A stretch of 64,000 nt of DNA. Origin: Myrica gale (Eukaryota > Streptophyta > Magnoliopsida > Fagales > Myricaceae). This document shows positions 1 to 10,214 of this stretch, one piece after another. Each line of letters starts with the position of its first letter. Position 1 is the first letter of the stretch. The notes below the pieces were generated by a model. The model searched no databases, was not told the DNA's origin, and saw only the letters and a program-made list of their open reading frames with translations. The stretch covers positions 9,861,501-9,925,500 of the forward strand of contig OZ005600.1 in NCBI GenBank assembly GCA_963930655.1, in the 5' to 3' direction. A program made the position numbers and the translations under genes.

Positions 1-95
1 GCTAGGGCCATGATAAAGCCAGGAATTATACTAGCTATTTGGGGCCGATTTAGTATAATAATGATTTAGTATTTTTTTAATTTTGTATTTATTTT

Positions 96-320
96 AGGGA
101 TAAATGCAAGATAAGTCCATGTAATATACGCCAAAATCAGATGATAACAAAAACATAAAATTAGTCACTCTAATTTTAGAAAGGGATAAAATCAGTCACT
201 GATGTGAGAACCAACGACCAACGAAAGTGAAATCACGAGGACTAATTTTATGTTTTTGTTATCACAAGGACTAATTCGATTTTGACGTATATAACAGTGA
301 CTGTTTTTGCATTTATCCCT
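96..320. repeat. Foldback MITE, family A, copy 1
   Basis: The ends are inverted copies: AGGGATAAATGCA on the left and TGCATTTATCCCT on the right. The inner arms also mirror each other (a segment near 135-190 against 245-300). Related elements lie at 38946-39143 and 58173-58408. There is no open reading frame, so this is a non-autonomous element; the superfamily was not determined. Confidence 0.7.
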
Positions 321-904
321 TTAATTTAACAAAAATATATATTATAAAGTTATATTTTTAATTTAAGACATAATAATGTTATTAGTAACTTACGGACTTA
401 GGGTTATACGTGATGTAAGTTCGTGATAGTTATGAACAAGGACCATTAATTAAATAATATTTTGCTTCATAAAATTCAAAATTTATAACATCCAATATTT
501 TCTTTAAGTTACATAAGTAGAGAAAATAAAAAGAACATGGATGAAAGCAATCGACTATTAGAAAGGCTTGCAGCAAAAAAAAAGATGATTATAAAGGCTA
601 AAAAAAGAGTGTAAAACATTATGAAATTTATTGTTAAATATATTGTCAAGATTCAAATATATCTGAAAACTTTGAATTTAGAAAAAAATTATAAATTCTA
701 AAGATTTAAACTAAAATATTGAAATTTAATAAACATGTGATTTTATATATTTGTGGGGAGCTAAATATTATTTTTAAAAACTATATATATAGAAAGGGAG
801 TGTTCTAAATTTTTTGGAGGGCAAAATCTTAATTTTTGTAAAAATAGTGTAAAAAGGAGTAAAGGGTTAGAAGGTTTTAAAATTTTTGGCTATTTACTCT
901 GTTT
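321..904. other. AT-rich intergenic DNA
   Basis: Strongly AT-rich with no credible coding sequence and no repeat boundary that I can define. Confidence 0.6.
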
Positions 905-1167
905 TTTGTTCTCTGGCCCATTGGTGTTGGGTTCAGGACTTAAAGCCCAATGTTAGGGGGGGGGGGGGGGGGGGTAGGTATGATAACGGGCATTTTTAAC
1001 GAGGCCTAGACAGTACACATCCGAAAGGGGAAAATTTGCTCCCCAAGGCCGAACACTGTAGCGGGCTCTAGAATGTTCGTGTTCCATCTCCATATCCGGC
1101 AGCACATATCTTGGCCGTCCATTTCAGAAAACCCTAATTCCCTACCTTCCCACGGCCACTATAAAAC
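905..1167 (+). promoter_or_regulatory. Promoter of the U14 snoRNA cluster: site II, telo-box and TATA elements
   Basis: Two site II-type elements are visible (GGCCCA at 915-920 and AGCCCA at 944-949, both TGGGCY on the other strand). A telo-box AAACCCTAA lies at 1129-1137 and a TATA-like CTATAAAA at 1159-1166, about 215 bases before the first U14 copy. Site II plus telo-box is the known combination for plant ribosomal-protein and polycistronic snoRNA promoters. A run of 19 G at 956-974 separates the elements. The transcription start is inferred, not seen. Confidence 0.65.
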
Positions 1168-1377
1168 ACTCCATCTTCCCTCCCATCCATTGAGCCAGAA
1201 GTTGTTTGCTTCGAAATTTAGATATCTCCTTTTATTGAGCGTTGCTTTGGGTACTCGCATGAACCTTTTACTTCTTGTATGTTCTTTTTACTAGGAAGCT
1301 CAATGTTTTCACACCCCCATCTTTTGTTTGTGTAATTGCGTGCTTGGGCATATGGATGTTATGATTTTGATAGTGGT

Positions 1378-1497
1378 CGGTGATGAAAAATATGAAGGCT
1401 TGTTTCTCAAAAACATTCGCAGTGGCCGCCTGAGAGCTTTCGCCTTCGCCAGGCTAGAGAGCTTGTGCTGCTTTTATCCTTCCTTGGATGTCTGAGA
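1378..1497 (+). ncRNA. U14: U14 C/D-box snoRNA, copy 1
   Basis: Box C is GTGATGA at 1380-1386 and box D is CTGA at 1492-1495. Short flanking GTC and GAC can pair as a terminal stem. The core ACATTCGCAGTGGCCGCC matches U14 domain A, which pairs with 18S rRNA. TCCTTCCTTGGATGTCTGA just before box D matches the conserved 3' part of U14. U14 acts in the nucleolus in early 18S rRNA processing and in 2'-O-methylation. It is the first of three copies likely cut from one precursor RNA. Confidence 0.9.
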
Positions 1498-2216
1498 CTG
1501 AAAATTTGTTCTAGTTGCTTTCTTTGTTTTTTGTTCGCTTTGTTACTTCCGGATATCTAATCCCTTAGAAATGGCTGGTAACGCTTTTTATCTTTTTAGG
1601 AGATGCTGATTTTGTTTGAAGCTTTTGGTAATTAAGTTTTGATTGAATTTTTCGGGGACTTTTCGTCTGCCCCTTTAGCAGTGTTCTGAGTGCTTCAGGG
1701 ATGAACGGTTCCCTGATATTCATCCATCCGATTCACTTTGTCAGCTGTCTCTTCTGTTGTCTTGCTGATCATTACAGGGTGGTACATTCTTCATAGGTGT
1801 AATGAATGTGAATGTATCTCAGAGTTCCTTCGTGTAACTGATTTTACTTTTTGTGTGAATTTTGTTCGTTTAATTTGGCTGAAGAAGCTAATTTTTGACG
1901 AATGAGTGGAAACGTTCTCTAGAAATTATCTTCTTGTCAGTGCCATCATTTTGATTGTACTTTACTCAATTTGCAAAAACTTGTATGAAGTTGAGTATTT
2001 TGGTTGCAGTGTAGACATGGGCTAGATTTATCAGATGTGTGAGGCTTCGAACACTGTTTTGCAGTGAATGTTAGTAACTTCTAAAGCCGGGCTTCAATGC
2101 ATTCGAATCTTTTTTTTTATGTCTGAAGCTGTTAGATTATAAGCGTGATTTTTCTAGGCCCCTTGGATGTTACAGGGGATACTATGAGCTTCACTTTTCT
2201 ATGTTCGTAACAATTG
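1498..2216 (+). other. Spacer of the snoRNA precursor
   Basis: Probably transcribed spacer between U14 copies 1 and 2. A small hairpin (TCAGGG pairing with CCCTGA) lies near 1697-1718. I could not prove another snoRNA here; a possible H/ACA-like stretch near 2085-2185 lacks a clear hinge box. Confidence 0.4.
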
Positions 2217-2336
2217 TTGATGATGACAAATCCTAAGGCTTGTTTCTCAAAACATTCGCAGTGGCCGCCTAAGAGCTTTCGCCGTCGCCAGGCTTGAGAG
2301 CTAATGCTGCTTGATCCTTCCTTGGATGTCTGAAAC
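2217..2336 (+). ncRNA. U14: U14 C/D-box snoRNA, copy 2
   Basis: Box C is ATGATGA at 2220-2226 and box D is CTGA at 2330-2333. Domain A (ACATTCGCAGTGGCCGCC) and the 3' conserved block before box D are kept, and GTT/AAC can close the terminal stem. Compared with copies 1 and 3 it has small changes in the middle loop (GCCGTCGCC and the segment around 2300-2312). Function as for copy 1. It lies about 720 bases after copy 1 and 200 bases before copy 3. Confidence 0.9.
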
Positions 2337-2537
2337 TTTTATGCCCACACGTCTTTAGAGAGCACTGTTGGCATGCTATGTTACTTGGTATCAGTTGAAA
2401 CAGTTTACTTTTTTTTTTTCTAATTTTTGCCTTGCCAACATTTTTTTTTCTGAGACTGCCGAATCTCATGTTGCATCGAATATGCAGTATGAGTTTGGGG
2501 TCCCTCTTTGTTTTTTATGTTAACAGTTATGTTAATG

Positions 2538-2659
2538 TCCGATGATGATAAATCCTAAGGCTTGTTTCTCAAGACATTCGCAGTGGCCGCCTAAGAGCTT
2601 TCGCCTTCGCCAGGCTTGAGAGCTAGTGCTGCTTCTATCCTTCCTTGGATGTCTGAGGT
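2538..2659 (+). ncRNA. U14: U14 C/D-box snoRNA, copy 3
   Basis: Box C is ATGATGA at 2542-2548 and box D is CTGA at 2653-2656. The 18S-pairing domain A and the 3' conserved block are both present. Its 5' half (AAATCCTAAGGCTTGTTTCTC) is shared almost exactly with copy 2, so copies 2 and 3 look like the more recent duplicates. Confidence 0.9.
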
Positions 2660-3169
2660 CTTCAACCCCTGATACCTACTCTACTCCTTTGTGTTCAGTG
2701 GTTTTGTGTTTTCCTGAAAATTTCTGTGAAACCCATTTGAGAAAACATGAAAATTTTCGTTTCTTACAACCGCTTATGTTTTTTAGCCACGTTGATTTAA
2801 ACACTGGTTGTTATTCCAGTAGTGCAACTAAATAGTCAGGAGTTCACAGTTTGAAATTAAATGTCCATGGTTTTTTACCAATTTCTACAGCTATTTCTTT
2901 TTGTTGTCTTGTTTTGATTAACTTGCCTGCTGTTGAGATCTTATTTGTTCAAGAAGCGGCCAAGTAGATGCACTGCTGTGCTGACATTGCAACCTCTCGA
3001 GCTGTCTTGGGGAAGTACGAAGTGTTATTTGGAATCAGTGTTTCGAGGTGTCCTTAGAATGGTTCAAATTTGTGTGTATACTTCGAAGGATTATTTTGAC
3101 AAGAAGTTGACAAAACTTCGGATATCCATGTCTATGTGCTGCTGCAGGTCTCAGGGACAATGTTGTAGA
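2660..3169 (+). other. Downstream part of the snoRNA transcription unit or spacer
   Basis: No further C/D pair is convincing here and no protein family is recognisable in the open frames. The stretch is interrupted at its right end by the copia insertion. The sequence that followed it before insertion resumes at 7842. Confidence 0.4.
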
Positions 3170-3174
3170 GGGGG

Positions 3175-3360
3175 TGTTAATGATAAAAGAGCTGAAGAAA
3201 TTGTGTATTGCGAATCAATTGTACTCTATAAAAAACATGAAAACTGTATAGCTGTACAATTGAACTAACTAACAGTGTAAAACAAACTATCTGTTGGTGC
3301 TTCTAGAAGACATCTGGAACTTCTCGTTCTATAAGCTGTATTATTCTGTTAAATTCATCA
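3175..3360 (-). repeat. 3' LTR of the copia element
   Basis: 186 bp. It aligns with 7629-7836 but lacks about 20 bases (TTAACATAATTTTATT and neighbours) present near 7665-7685 in the other LTR, and has scattered substitutions. This implies an old insertion. Confidence 0.9.
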
Positions 3361-3398
3361 CCCCCTCGAGAAGTTGTGTGAAGATCGATCACACTCAT

Positions 3399-3545
3399 CT
3401 TGGAAAGGAGAAGACAGAAATTATGAGAAACAAGCTGCTTGGTTAAGGCATCACTGAGCTGATAGGAAGTGGAGATGTGCAGAGGATGAATAAGCTTGCT
3501 TCAGATCTTTTCTCGAACAAAATGTCAATTTAAGTCATTATGTTT
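3399..3545 (-). pseudogene. Copia RNase H C-terminal remnant
   Basis: The minus strand reads HFVREKI, then LHISTSYQLSDALTK. This matches the copia RNase H tail in which a HFVRE motif precedes QLADxxTK. In-frame stops break it. It is the only visible part of the RT-RNase H region. Confidence 0.75.
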
Positions 3546-3742
3546 TATTCTTTCGTGAAAAGATGGATTAGACTCTTGACGCCATGGGCTTCATGTAGTG
3601 GTCGATCGGCGCATGTGTTGATGAAATTCGTCAATTTAGACGGCAAATTGAGTACGAGGTTCAGATTGCAAAAATGTGGAAGATAATGAATTTAATGTAT
3701 TTAAAATAAAACATCGGGGTGCAAAGTGTAAATGACCTCATA

Positions 3743-5278
3743 CAGTGGGGGAGCCAGAAACCCAATCAATGGGGGGCAAACTCTTAAGAAAAAATGACAA
3801 AAATTTTTTTTTTACGTAAGGCAAAAAAATGTCTTAAAACTATAAATATAAAAAATTAAGGACTAAAAATATTAAAATAAATTGAATTACACGTACCATA
3901 CTATTTGCTGATATTGAAAGGTGACATTAAAGATTAAATTCTTGTTGTTCAAGATAACAATAGAGCACCAACTAATCGCACAAAGTATTTATATATATAT
4001 TCTTTGTAAAACAAAACACATAAATGAAACAAAGTATTTTCATCAATATAACTTTTTACTTCCATAAATGAAGTAATTACTTTTGTTGCCAGAAAGGATG
4101 TGCCTTATGCTCAAAAGAAAACATAATACATAAATGAGAAAAATAAACGATTACAGTGTTTCTATTATTCTTGAAAGAAACAATAGAAAAACGAAGCATA
4201 TTGGAAAAAGAAGTCAAAGGATCTGAAGTTCAAAAAGAATCCAACTTCTCACCCTTGCTATAGCTGTTTTTTAGTGTGGCAGTACTATTGAACACGAGCT
4301 TCTCAGGAGTGGAATCTCTATCAACAATAAAATAACCCGAAATTGCAAGGTGGAATACATACTTGGTAAATGACAATAGAAAAAAATTTGGACAAAAAGT
4401 TCAATTTTAACATCCAAATAACTATTCTACTCCCCTTACAAAATGAGAAAACAAAAAAAGCGTAGTTCAAAATGTTCATTACCTAGCTAAATTAATTACT
4501 AAAATTTTGAAGAAATATATCTATAACTTGATCCAAACGTCACAAATTACAATGTAAAAGAAGTTCAATCTTTAGAGAAAGACAATTAAAAACAAGTTAA
4601 TCTCATGAGCTATGAAAAATCAGACTTAAACAAACAAAAGAGAGATGAAAATGAGTCTTACCTCAACTTTGGATTTTCATAAAATGTGGAGAAGTCAGAC
4701 ATGTAAAATTAGATGATGATAGTGACAATAAAATGATATAACCAATGATTCTCTAGTAGGTAAAGATAGACACGCAACACACTTGAATAATTGAATTATC
4801 ACTTATCCAACAAGAGCACACCACCCCTTTTCTCAGCATTTGTGATATCCAAATTCTCAACCAAGTCCAACATAAAAGGCAAAAGAACAAAAAGAAAAGC
4901 AGCACTAGAATAGCGAAAACATCTATTTCAAGGATTACAACACACAACTATTATCAGGACTCAGGAGAAGTATAAGAAATATTCGTCGCAAAATTCACGA
5001 CAACGTCAACAAGTTAAAGTAGGATTTCAAGTTTTGACACAAATAAATATCTCTTTCTTTTAGTTTGATTTTGAGGTACTAGGATGCTTAGGCCTTAATT
5101 AAGGGGGGCGGGTTGATTCATCTAGGCAGGCAAGGGGGGCGAGTTTAATTTTTAGTTGGCCAAAGGGGGCAGACATAATAAAAAAAATAAAAAAATACAA
5201 AACGCCATGTAAAAAAAATTGTTGGGGGGAGCCAACCGGGGCAATGGCCCCTGTTCGCCCCCCCTCCCTCCGCCTATG
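3743..5278. mobile_element. Non-autonomous hAT element nested in the copia element
   Basis: An identical 8-bp ACCTCATA flanks it (3735-3742 and 5279-5286). Its ends are short imperfect inverted repeats, CAGTGGGGGAG on the left and CTCCGCCTATG on the right. Both the duplication length and the CA...TG ends fit hAT transposons. I see no transposase frame in its 1.5 kb, so it needed a helper. Confidence 0.8.
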
Positions 5279-5289
5279 ACCTCATAGAC

Positions 5290-5867
5290 ATGGGGGCAAA
5301 GTGTACCTATCCCATCAAATTTTCTTATGTAATGAGAAATAGTTGTTGCATAACAGAGAACCAAAAATTCAAAAATGAGAGTAGGTTGGAATCTTATGGA
5401 AAGACATTCAAAGGGTGATCTCTTACTAAGCAAAGAAGTGAGTATACGATTGAGGATATAAGTGGCAGTGAGGACATATTCGCCCCAACATTGTAAGGGT
5501 AGTTTTGCTTGAAATCTTAAGGCTCTAGTAACATTTACGATGTGTCTATGCTTGTGTTCAACAACTCTATTTTGTTGTGGAGTAGCAACGCAACTAGTTT
5601 GATGAAGAATTCATTTGGAAGAGTAAAGAGAAGGGTTGAAAAATTCTGCGCCATTATCAGACCGAATGACTTGGACTTTGGTATGGAATTGGGTTTCAGT
5701 ATATTAGAGAAATGTGGCAAGGATAGCTCAGGTATCAAATTTGTTTTTCATTAAGTAAACTCAAGTACATTTGGAATGGTCATCGACATGGTTAATAAGT
5801 ACTTATATCAATTTAAAGATTGTGTAGAAACAAGACCACATATATTATAATGGATGAGCTAAAAAAT
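5290..5867 (-). pseudogene. Copia integrase fragment
   Basis: Reading the minus strand across frameshifts gives GILHQTSCVATPQQNRVVEH, then RALRFQAKLPLQCWGEYVLT. These are the hallmark segments of the copia integrase core (the HQTSC...TPQQNGVVER block). The similarity continues to a KSPFE-like motif near 5410 and ends close to the hAT insertion point, where the reverse transcriptase has been lost. Confidence 0.85.
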
Positions 5868-6495
5868 CTAAATAGAAAAGGTGGAATTGATAGGAAAAGG
5901 TAATCGTTGTTGTTTAGCATAATGACAAGAACTGCAGTGCTCTTTATTAGTTTGAATGAAAGGAAAAGTATGATGCAATATATTGATGCGAACTGTTGAA
6001 GCATGTCCTAAACAACAATGCCATAAATCAATAGATGAAGAATTATTGAAATTGTAATTGACATTGCAGATTGTAAGAGAAGAATTGAAAACATAAGTCT
6101 TGAAAGATAGAATTTCAACCGGATAAGGAGGTTGTATAAAATGATACAGACCTCTTATTGCTTCACACATTCCAATCATCTTTCATGAGAATTGGTCCTG
6201 GATAATATCTAGAGATCATGAGTAAGCAATATGAATTTGACTTAGTCAATTGACTAACTGAGATCAGATTAAGTTGGAAAGAAGGGACATATAAAACTCG
6301 ATGTAAGAGGAGGGAATTTGTGAGCTGAACAAAACCTATATGGCTGACTAATACAAAATTCTCATTTGGTAATCTAACTAAAGCATTTATGACAAAATTT
6401 TTAGAGGTATAAAAGGTTGGTGAACAAATAATATGATATGTAGCACCGGAATCCAAAATCCATGAAACAGAAGGGGGAAATAGCTGAACAAACAA
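5868..6495 (-). pseudogene. Copia protease and GAG-pre-integrase fragment
   Basis: The minus strand starts with SWILDSGATYHI, the aspartic protease active site (DSG). LYVPSFQLNLISVSQL is typical of the protease to pre-integrase junction, and LWHCCLGHAS plus CSSCHYAKQ form the zinc-binding HHCC integrase N-terminus. One frameshift near 6170 separates the two parts. Confidence 0.88.
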
Positions 6496-6729
6496 TATGT
6501 ATACCTGCTGAACTTATTAAAGAGTCTCCAGAAGATACATGCACTGCATTGGCCTGATGTGGAGTCGGTTGAGGAGGCTGAGTGTCATGTAACTAAAGCA
6601 TGTACAGTAGTTTATCACACTGTTCTTGGGAAAAAGGAAATGAAGATTGTGTTGGAGTATCATCACTAGTACTTGAAGAATTTTTGGAAAAATATCCAGA
6701 AACCTGATGTCCCAAGGAACTAGGATTCA

Positions 6730-7569
6730 ATTGAAATTTTGTATGCTTATATCCAGAAGGATATTTGTGGAGTTTTTAACACTTATCATGAGTATGACCT
6801 GTCATCCCACAATGACTACAAATCCGTCTTTCTCTCTTTTAATATGGATGTTGTTGATGTTCTCGGTATTGTGAATCAGGAGGTGATAAGAATCCTTTCT
6901 ATTGTTCTTGGCTCAGCACCATGGCATACACTTTATTGAGGGCAGGTAAAGGATCAAGCATAATAATTTATTTTCTGGAAGCAGAGTATGATTCATTAAG
7001 GCCATTCAAGAATTAAATCACTTGCTCCTGATAATGATAGTCCATTAGTGTTTTAATAGCACCACAGCTGCAAGCAGGATCACATTTGCAGATTGGCTAG
7101 GCTTGAAGTTCATAAGTTCGTCCCATAGACTCTTTAACTTAGTGAAGTATGTGTTGATATTCATCTGGCCTTGATGAAGAGAAAAAATTGAGCGCTGGAG
7201 TTGGAAGATTCTTAGACCATTACTTTCAAAATTCCTTTCTTTCAACTCATCCCATAATTCTTTTGCTGAATCAATATATAGCACGTTGCTGGCTATTTGT
7301 TTGGACAAGGAATTCCCCAGCCACGAAAGGACCGTTATATTACATCTGTTCTAATGCACATACATCACATTTGAAGGTAGAGGCTTATGCATTAAACCAA
7401 CGACAAAACCTAACTTGTTCTTCACATTCAATGCGATAGTCATCGCTTGTCTCCAAGAATTATAGTTCTCTCCGGTCAATGGCTGATAAACTAGGATGCT
7501 GGAGGAGCTATCTCCATTATGTAAGTAGTAAGGATTGGTAGGGCCATTGATCACTCGATTGTTTGTCAT
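6730..7569 (-). pseudogene. Copia gag fragment with zinc knuckle
   Basis: From 7569 down the frame reads PLTGENYNSWRQAMTIAL, the start of copia gag proteins, and LWDELKERN with TYFTKLKSLWDEL further on (gag UBN2 type). A zinc knuckle CSHCGMTGHTHDKC (CX2CX4HX4C) lies near 6780-6825. Frameshifts and stops interrupt it. Confidence 0.85.
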
Positions 7570-7628
7570 TTGGAATTGGAAATAAAATTCAGGGAGATGC
7601 GGAAGGTTTTCGTTCTGCTATGATATCA

Positions 7629-7836
7629 TGTTAATGATAAAAGAGCTGAAGAAACTGTGTACTGCGTTAACATAATTTTATTGAATCAATTGTACTCTAT
7701 ATATATATGTGTAAACTGTATAGTTGTACAATTGAACTAACTAACAGAGTAAAATAAACTATATATTGGTGCTTCTAGAAGGCTTTTGGAACTTCTCGTT
7801 GTATCTAGAAGTTGCATTATTATGTTATATTCATCA
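7629..7836 (-). repeat. 5' LTR of the copia element
   Basis: 208 bp, preceded on the inner side by the degenerate primer-binding site. The TG...CA boundary is fixed by the GGGGG duplication that follows. Confidence 0.9.
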
Positions 7837-7841
7837 GGGGG

Positions 7842-8407
7842 TCTTGAAATGTTCGCTTTCATAATGAAATCAATTATACCTCATACCGGATTCTTTGTAA
7901 TTTCGTTGTCTTGGATGGATATCCTGGCACATGGGTCCAATTCGAGTTTGCATTCTATGTAAGCTTAGAGCTTGCACTTAGGGGATTTGTAGTGTAATGG
8001 AGATAGTTATATATACATTCGTTCATATTCTTTCAAATGGCTTTTGTTTCCATTAATTTATGAGTGCAAAGCATAGGAGCTTAAAGGTTTTCACGAACGT
8101 GTCAATCCTTAGCCTTTCATTGTCAGAGTAAGATAATTTAAACAACAAATAGAGCAGTTAAATCCAAGAGCACAAATTTTAGCTGGCAGATTGGGGACAG
8201 GCTCTGGTGGTTTGTCGCTCCCTAGAACTTCAGGAGTTGGAAGGAGGGTAGCTGTGGAATTGGGGGTCAGGGGCACTACAGCTTTGGGCAGTCGCCACCG
8301 CCTCTGCCCCACCAATGATAGAGAGAGAAAGGGAGTTGCGCGGGCGACAATAAAAACTAATGTGAAACTTGCCCTGGACCTTAGTAAAATTATTGTTATA
8401 TTTTAAG
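7842..8407. other. Intergenic DNA, pre-insertion flank of the copia element
   Basis: Continues the sequence broken by the copia insertion at 3169. Short proline-rich frames on the minus strand (8109-8315) are not recognisable as a protein family. Confidence 0.5.
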
Positions 8408-8804
8408 AAATTGACAAATTAGTCATTGAGTTTCGACCCGTTTTGTATTTTAGTCCTTAGATTTTAAATTTCAAATCTAAAATCCTTAGATTTCATACTT
8501 TTGACGGTGAGGTCCTTCCGTCAGGCTTCCGTCTATCCCCTTAACGGAGGCCCAAAACATGTTAGCAAATTTGTAACGGTCAACCGCTCATGTACCGGAT
8601 CTATTTCAAAACATATACCGGTTGACAGGTACAAATTTACTGACGTGTTTGGGCCTCCGTTAAGGGGATGGACGGAAGCCTGACGGAAGAACCTTATCGC
8701 CAAAGGTATGAAACCTATGGGTTTTAAATTTGAAATTTGAAATTTGAAATCTAAGAACTAAAATGCAAAACGGGTCAAAACCTAAGGATCAAATTCTCAA
8801 TTTC
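8408..8804. repeat. Foldback MITE, family B, copy 1
   Basis: A long inverted repeat: AAATTGACAAATTAGTCATT on the left mirrors the sequence ending in TTCTCAATTT on the right, and CGACCCGTTTTG mirrors CAAAACGGGTC. Inner arms include CCTTCCGTCAGGCTTCCGTC against GACGGAAGCCTGACGGAAG. Family members are at 37317-37578 and 57483-57952. Confidence 0.8.
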
Positions 8805-9725
8805 CCTTCTATTTTTTATGCCACCATCAACCTAGAGGCTCAACTGTCAAAGCCAAAAAAAACCATCCCAACAAAAATGGAAATCGGCCCTCGCAATGGG
8901 GCAATGACCAACTTTGGATGTGGGGGCGGCGATCCGCTTTTGATGTCGGTTCCAATTAAATTGGCCACCGGGGTTGACTTGCAAAGAGTCTTATGGGGGT
9001 ATTTGTATAGACTAATATGTAGGCTGTGTTTATTTCGCTTGAAAATATCTTCCTTCAAAATATTTTCAACTTCTCGTGTTTGATAGGGGTGGAAAATAGA
9101 GGTCAAAGGTAAATGTCAACGAAAATTTTTAATCTGCTTAAGTCATTTTTCAATTGGTCAACTCTTTATCAATCCTCTCCATCCTCAATTTTGGCAAAAT
9201 CAAATCACTCAATCACCTTCACCTCCCACAAGAGAGGCAAATCTGCCACCTTAAGATTTTTTTTAATTATAAAAATTATATTGTATTATATTATATTTTA
9301 GTTTTTAGTTTTATATGTTATCTGCTATTATTATTATTATTATTATTATTTTATTTATCTATATGTGAATGATCTAAATTATTATTAGATTTTCTAAAAA
9401 GTCACATATGCAGTTAATGTATCTAAAATATGAATTTTTCGTCTATATATAATACCAAAAAAAACAAAAACTTAGATTCATAAATAGTGGAACACAAATC
9501 TCAAAATAAAAAAATTTAGAGTGCGAGTTTAGATTCCAAAATAACATAAAGCAAGTATGTGAACATTTTTACTTTGTTTTTAATATATTTTTTGAAAGGA
9601 TAAATTAAAATTATTATAAAATATTCTTTAAATTTGTAGCTTACAACCAAATACTCTCACACAATTCAGGTAGGGTTTGGACAACTATACACGTCTGTTC
9701 AAAAGCTATTGGACCGATTAAACTT
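8805..9725. other. AT-rich intergenic DNA with an ATT microsatellite
   Basis: An (ATT)n run of about 25 bases lies at 9326-9350. The segment GGCTGTGTTTATTTCGCTTG near 9022 resembles the end of a family C MITE and may be a relic. No gene seen. Confidence 0.5.
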
Positions 9726-9927
9726 CGGCTGCGTTTTTCACTAAAATTTTACCCAAAATTTTATCTCTCTCCTAATAAAATACTCCAATATAATCTCTCT
9801 CTCTTCCATCAAAAAATATAAAAAATTACAAAAACTATAAAATATTACCTCTCTCTTCATTTTTTCACTAAACCCAATACCAACACTAAACCCAATACCA
9901 AAAATTTTACCACACAAACCCACCCCT
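9726..9927. repeat. MITE, family C, copy 1
   Basis: Ends GGCTGCGTTTTTCACTAAAA and TTTTACCACACAAACCCACC are imperfect inverted repeats. The middle (TCTCTCTCC..., CACTAAACCCAATACC) matches, in the opposite orientation, the element at 32050-32252. Confidence 0.7.
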
Positions 9928-10214
9928 AGTGCTTTATTGGTACATCTTACTTGCCTTGAAATGCACATGTGAAATGCACGTGATCAATCTGGGGCGAAAG
10001 AGAGGAGGGAGACAAGTTTGCAGTCGCGGGATCGTCAACTTTATATGGTTTTTCGAGAGGACCAGCGAAAAGAGTCTGCTACTACTAATCTGTTTATCCT
10101 CTGTGAATACGCAACTCTTTTTATCCTACTCTATAGTGGTCTGAGTCTCCGATTCATTTGGTTGATACGTTTATCCCTTCTCAAAGATACAGAAACTGAC
10201 ATACATCAATTAGA

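Larger units (their letters stand above)
3175..7836 (-). mobile_element. Ty1-copia LTR retrotransposon, degenerate, with nested hAT insertion
   Basis: LTRs at 3175-3360 and 7629-7836 share most of their sequence, begin TGTTAATGATAAAAGAGC and end TTCATCA. A perfect GGGGG target duplication flanks them (3170-3174 and 7837-7841). Next to the right LTR, TGATATCATA on the minus strand is a decayed copy of the TGGTATCAGA primer-binding site. A C-rich block at 3361-3365, purine-rich on the minus strand, abuts the left LTR. On the minus strand the order is gag, protease, integrase, then an RNase H remnant, which is the copia order. Most of the reverse transcriptase is missing and all frames are broken, so the element cannot move by itself. 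Confidence 0.92.

Noticed and set aside
1073..1294. Open frame of 73 codons at the start of the snoRNA unit
   Set aside because: Overlaps the promoter and leader of a non-coding cluster and resembles no protein.
2085..2185. Possible H/ACA snoRNA in the U14 cluster (TTACAGG near its end)
   Set aside because: No clear hinge box and no stable two-hairpin fold could be drawn by eye.
9741..9968. 75-codon minus-strand open frame
   Set aside because: Lies within a family C MITE.
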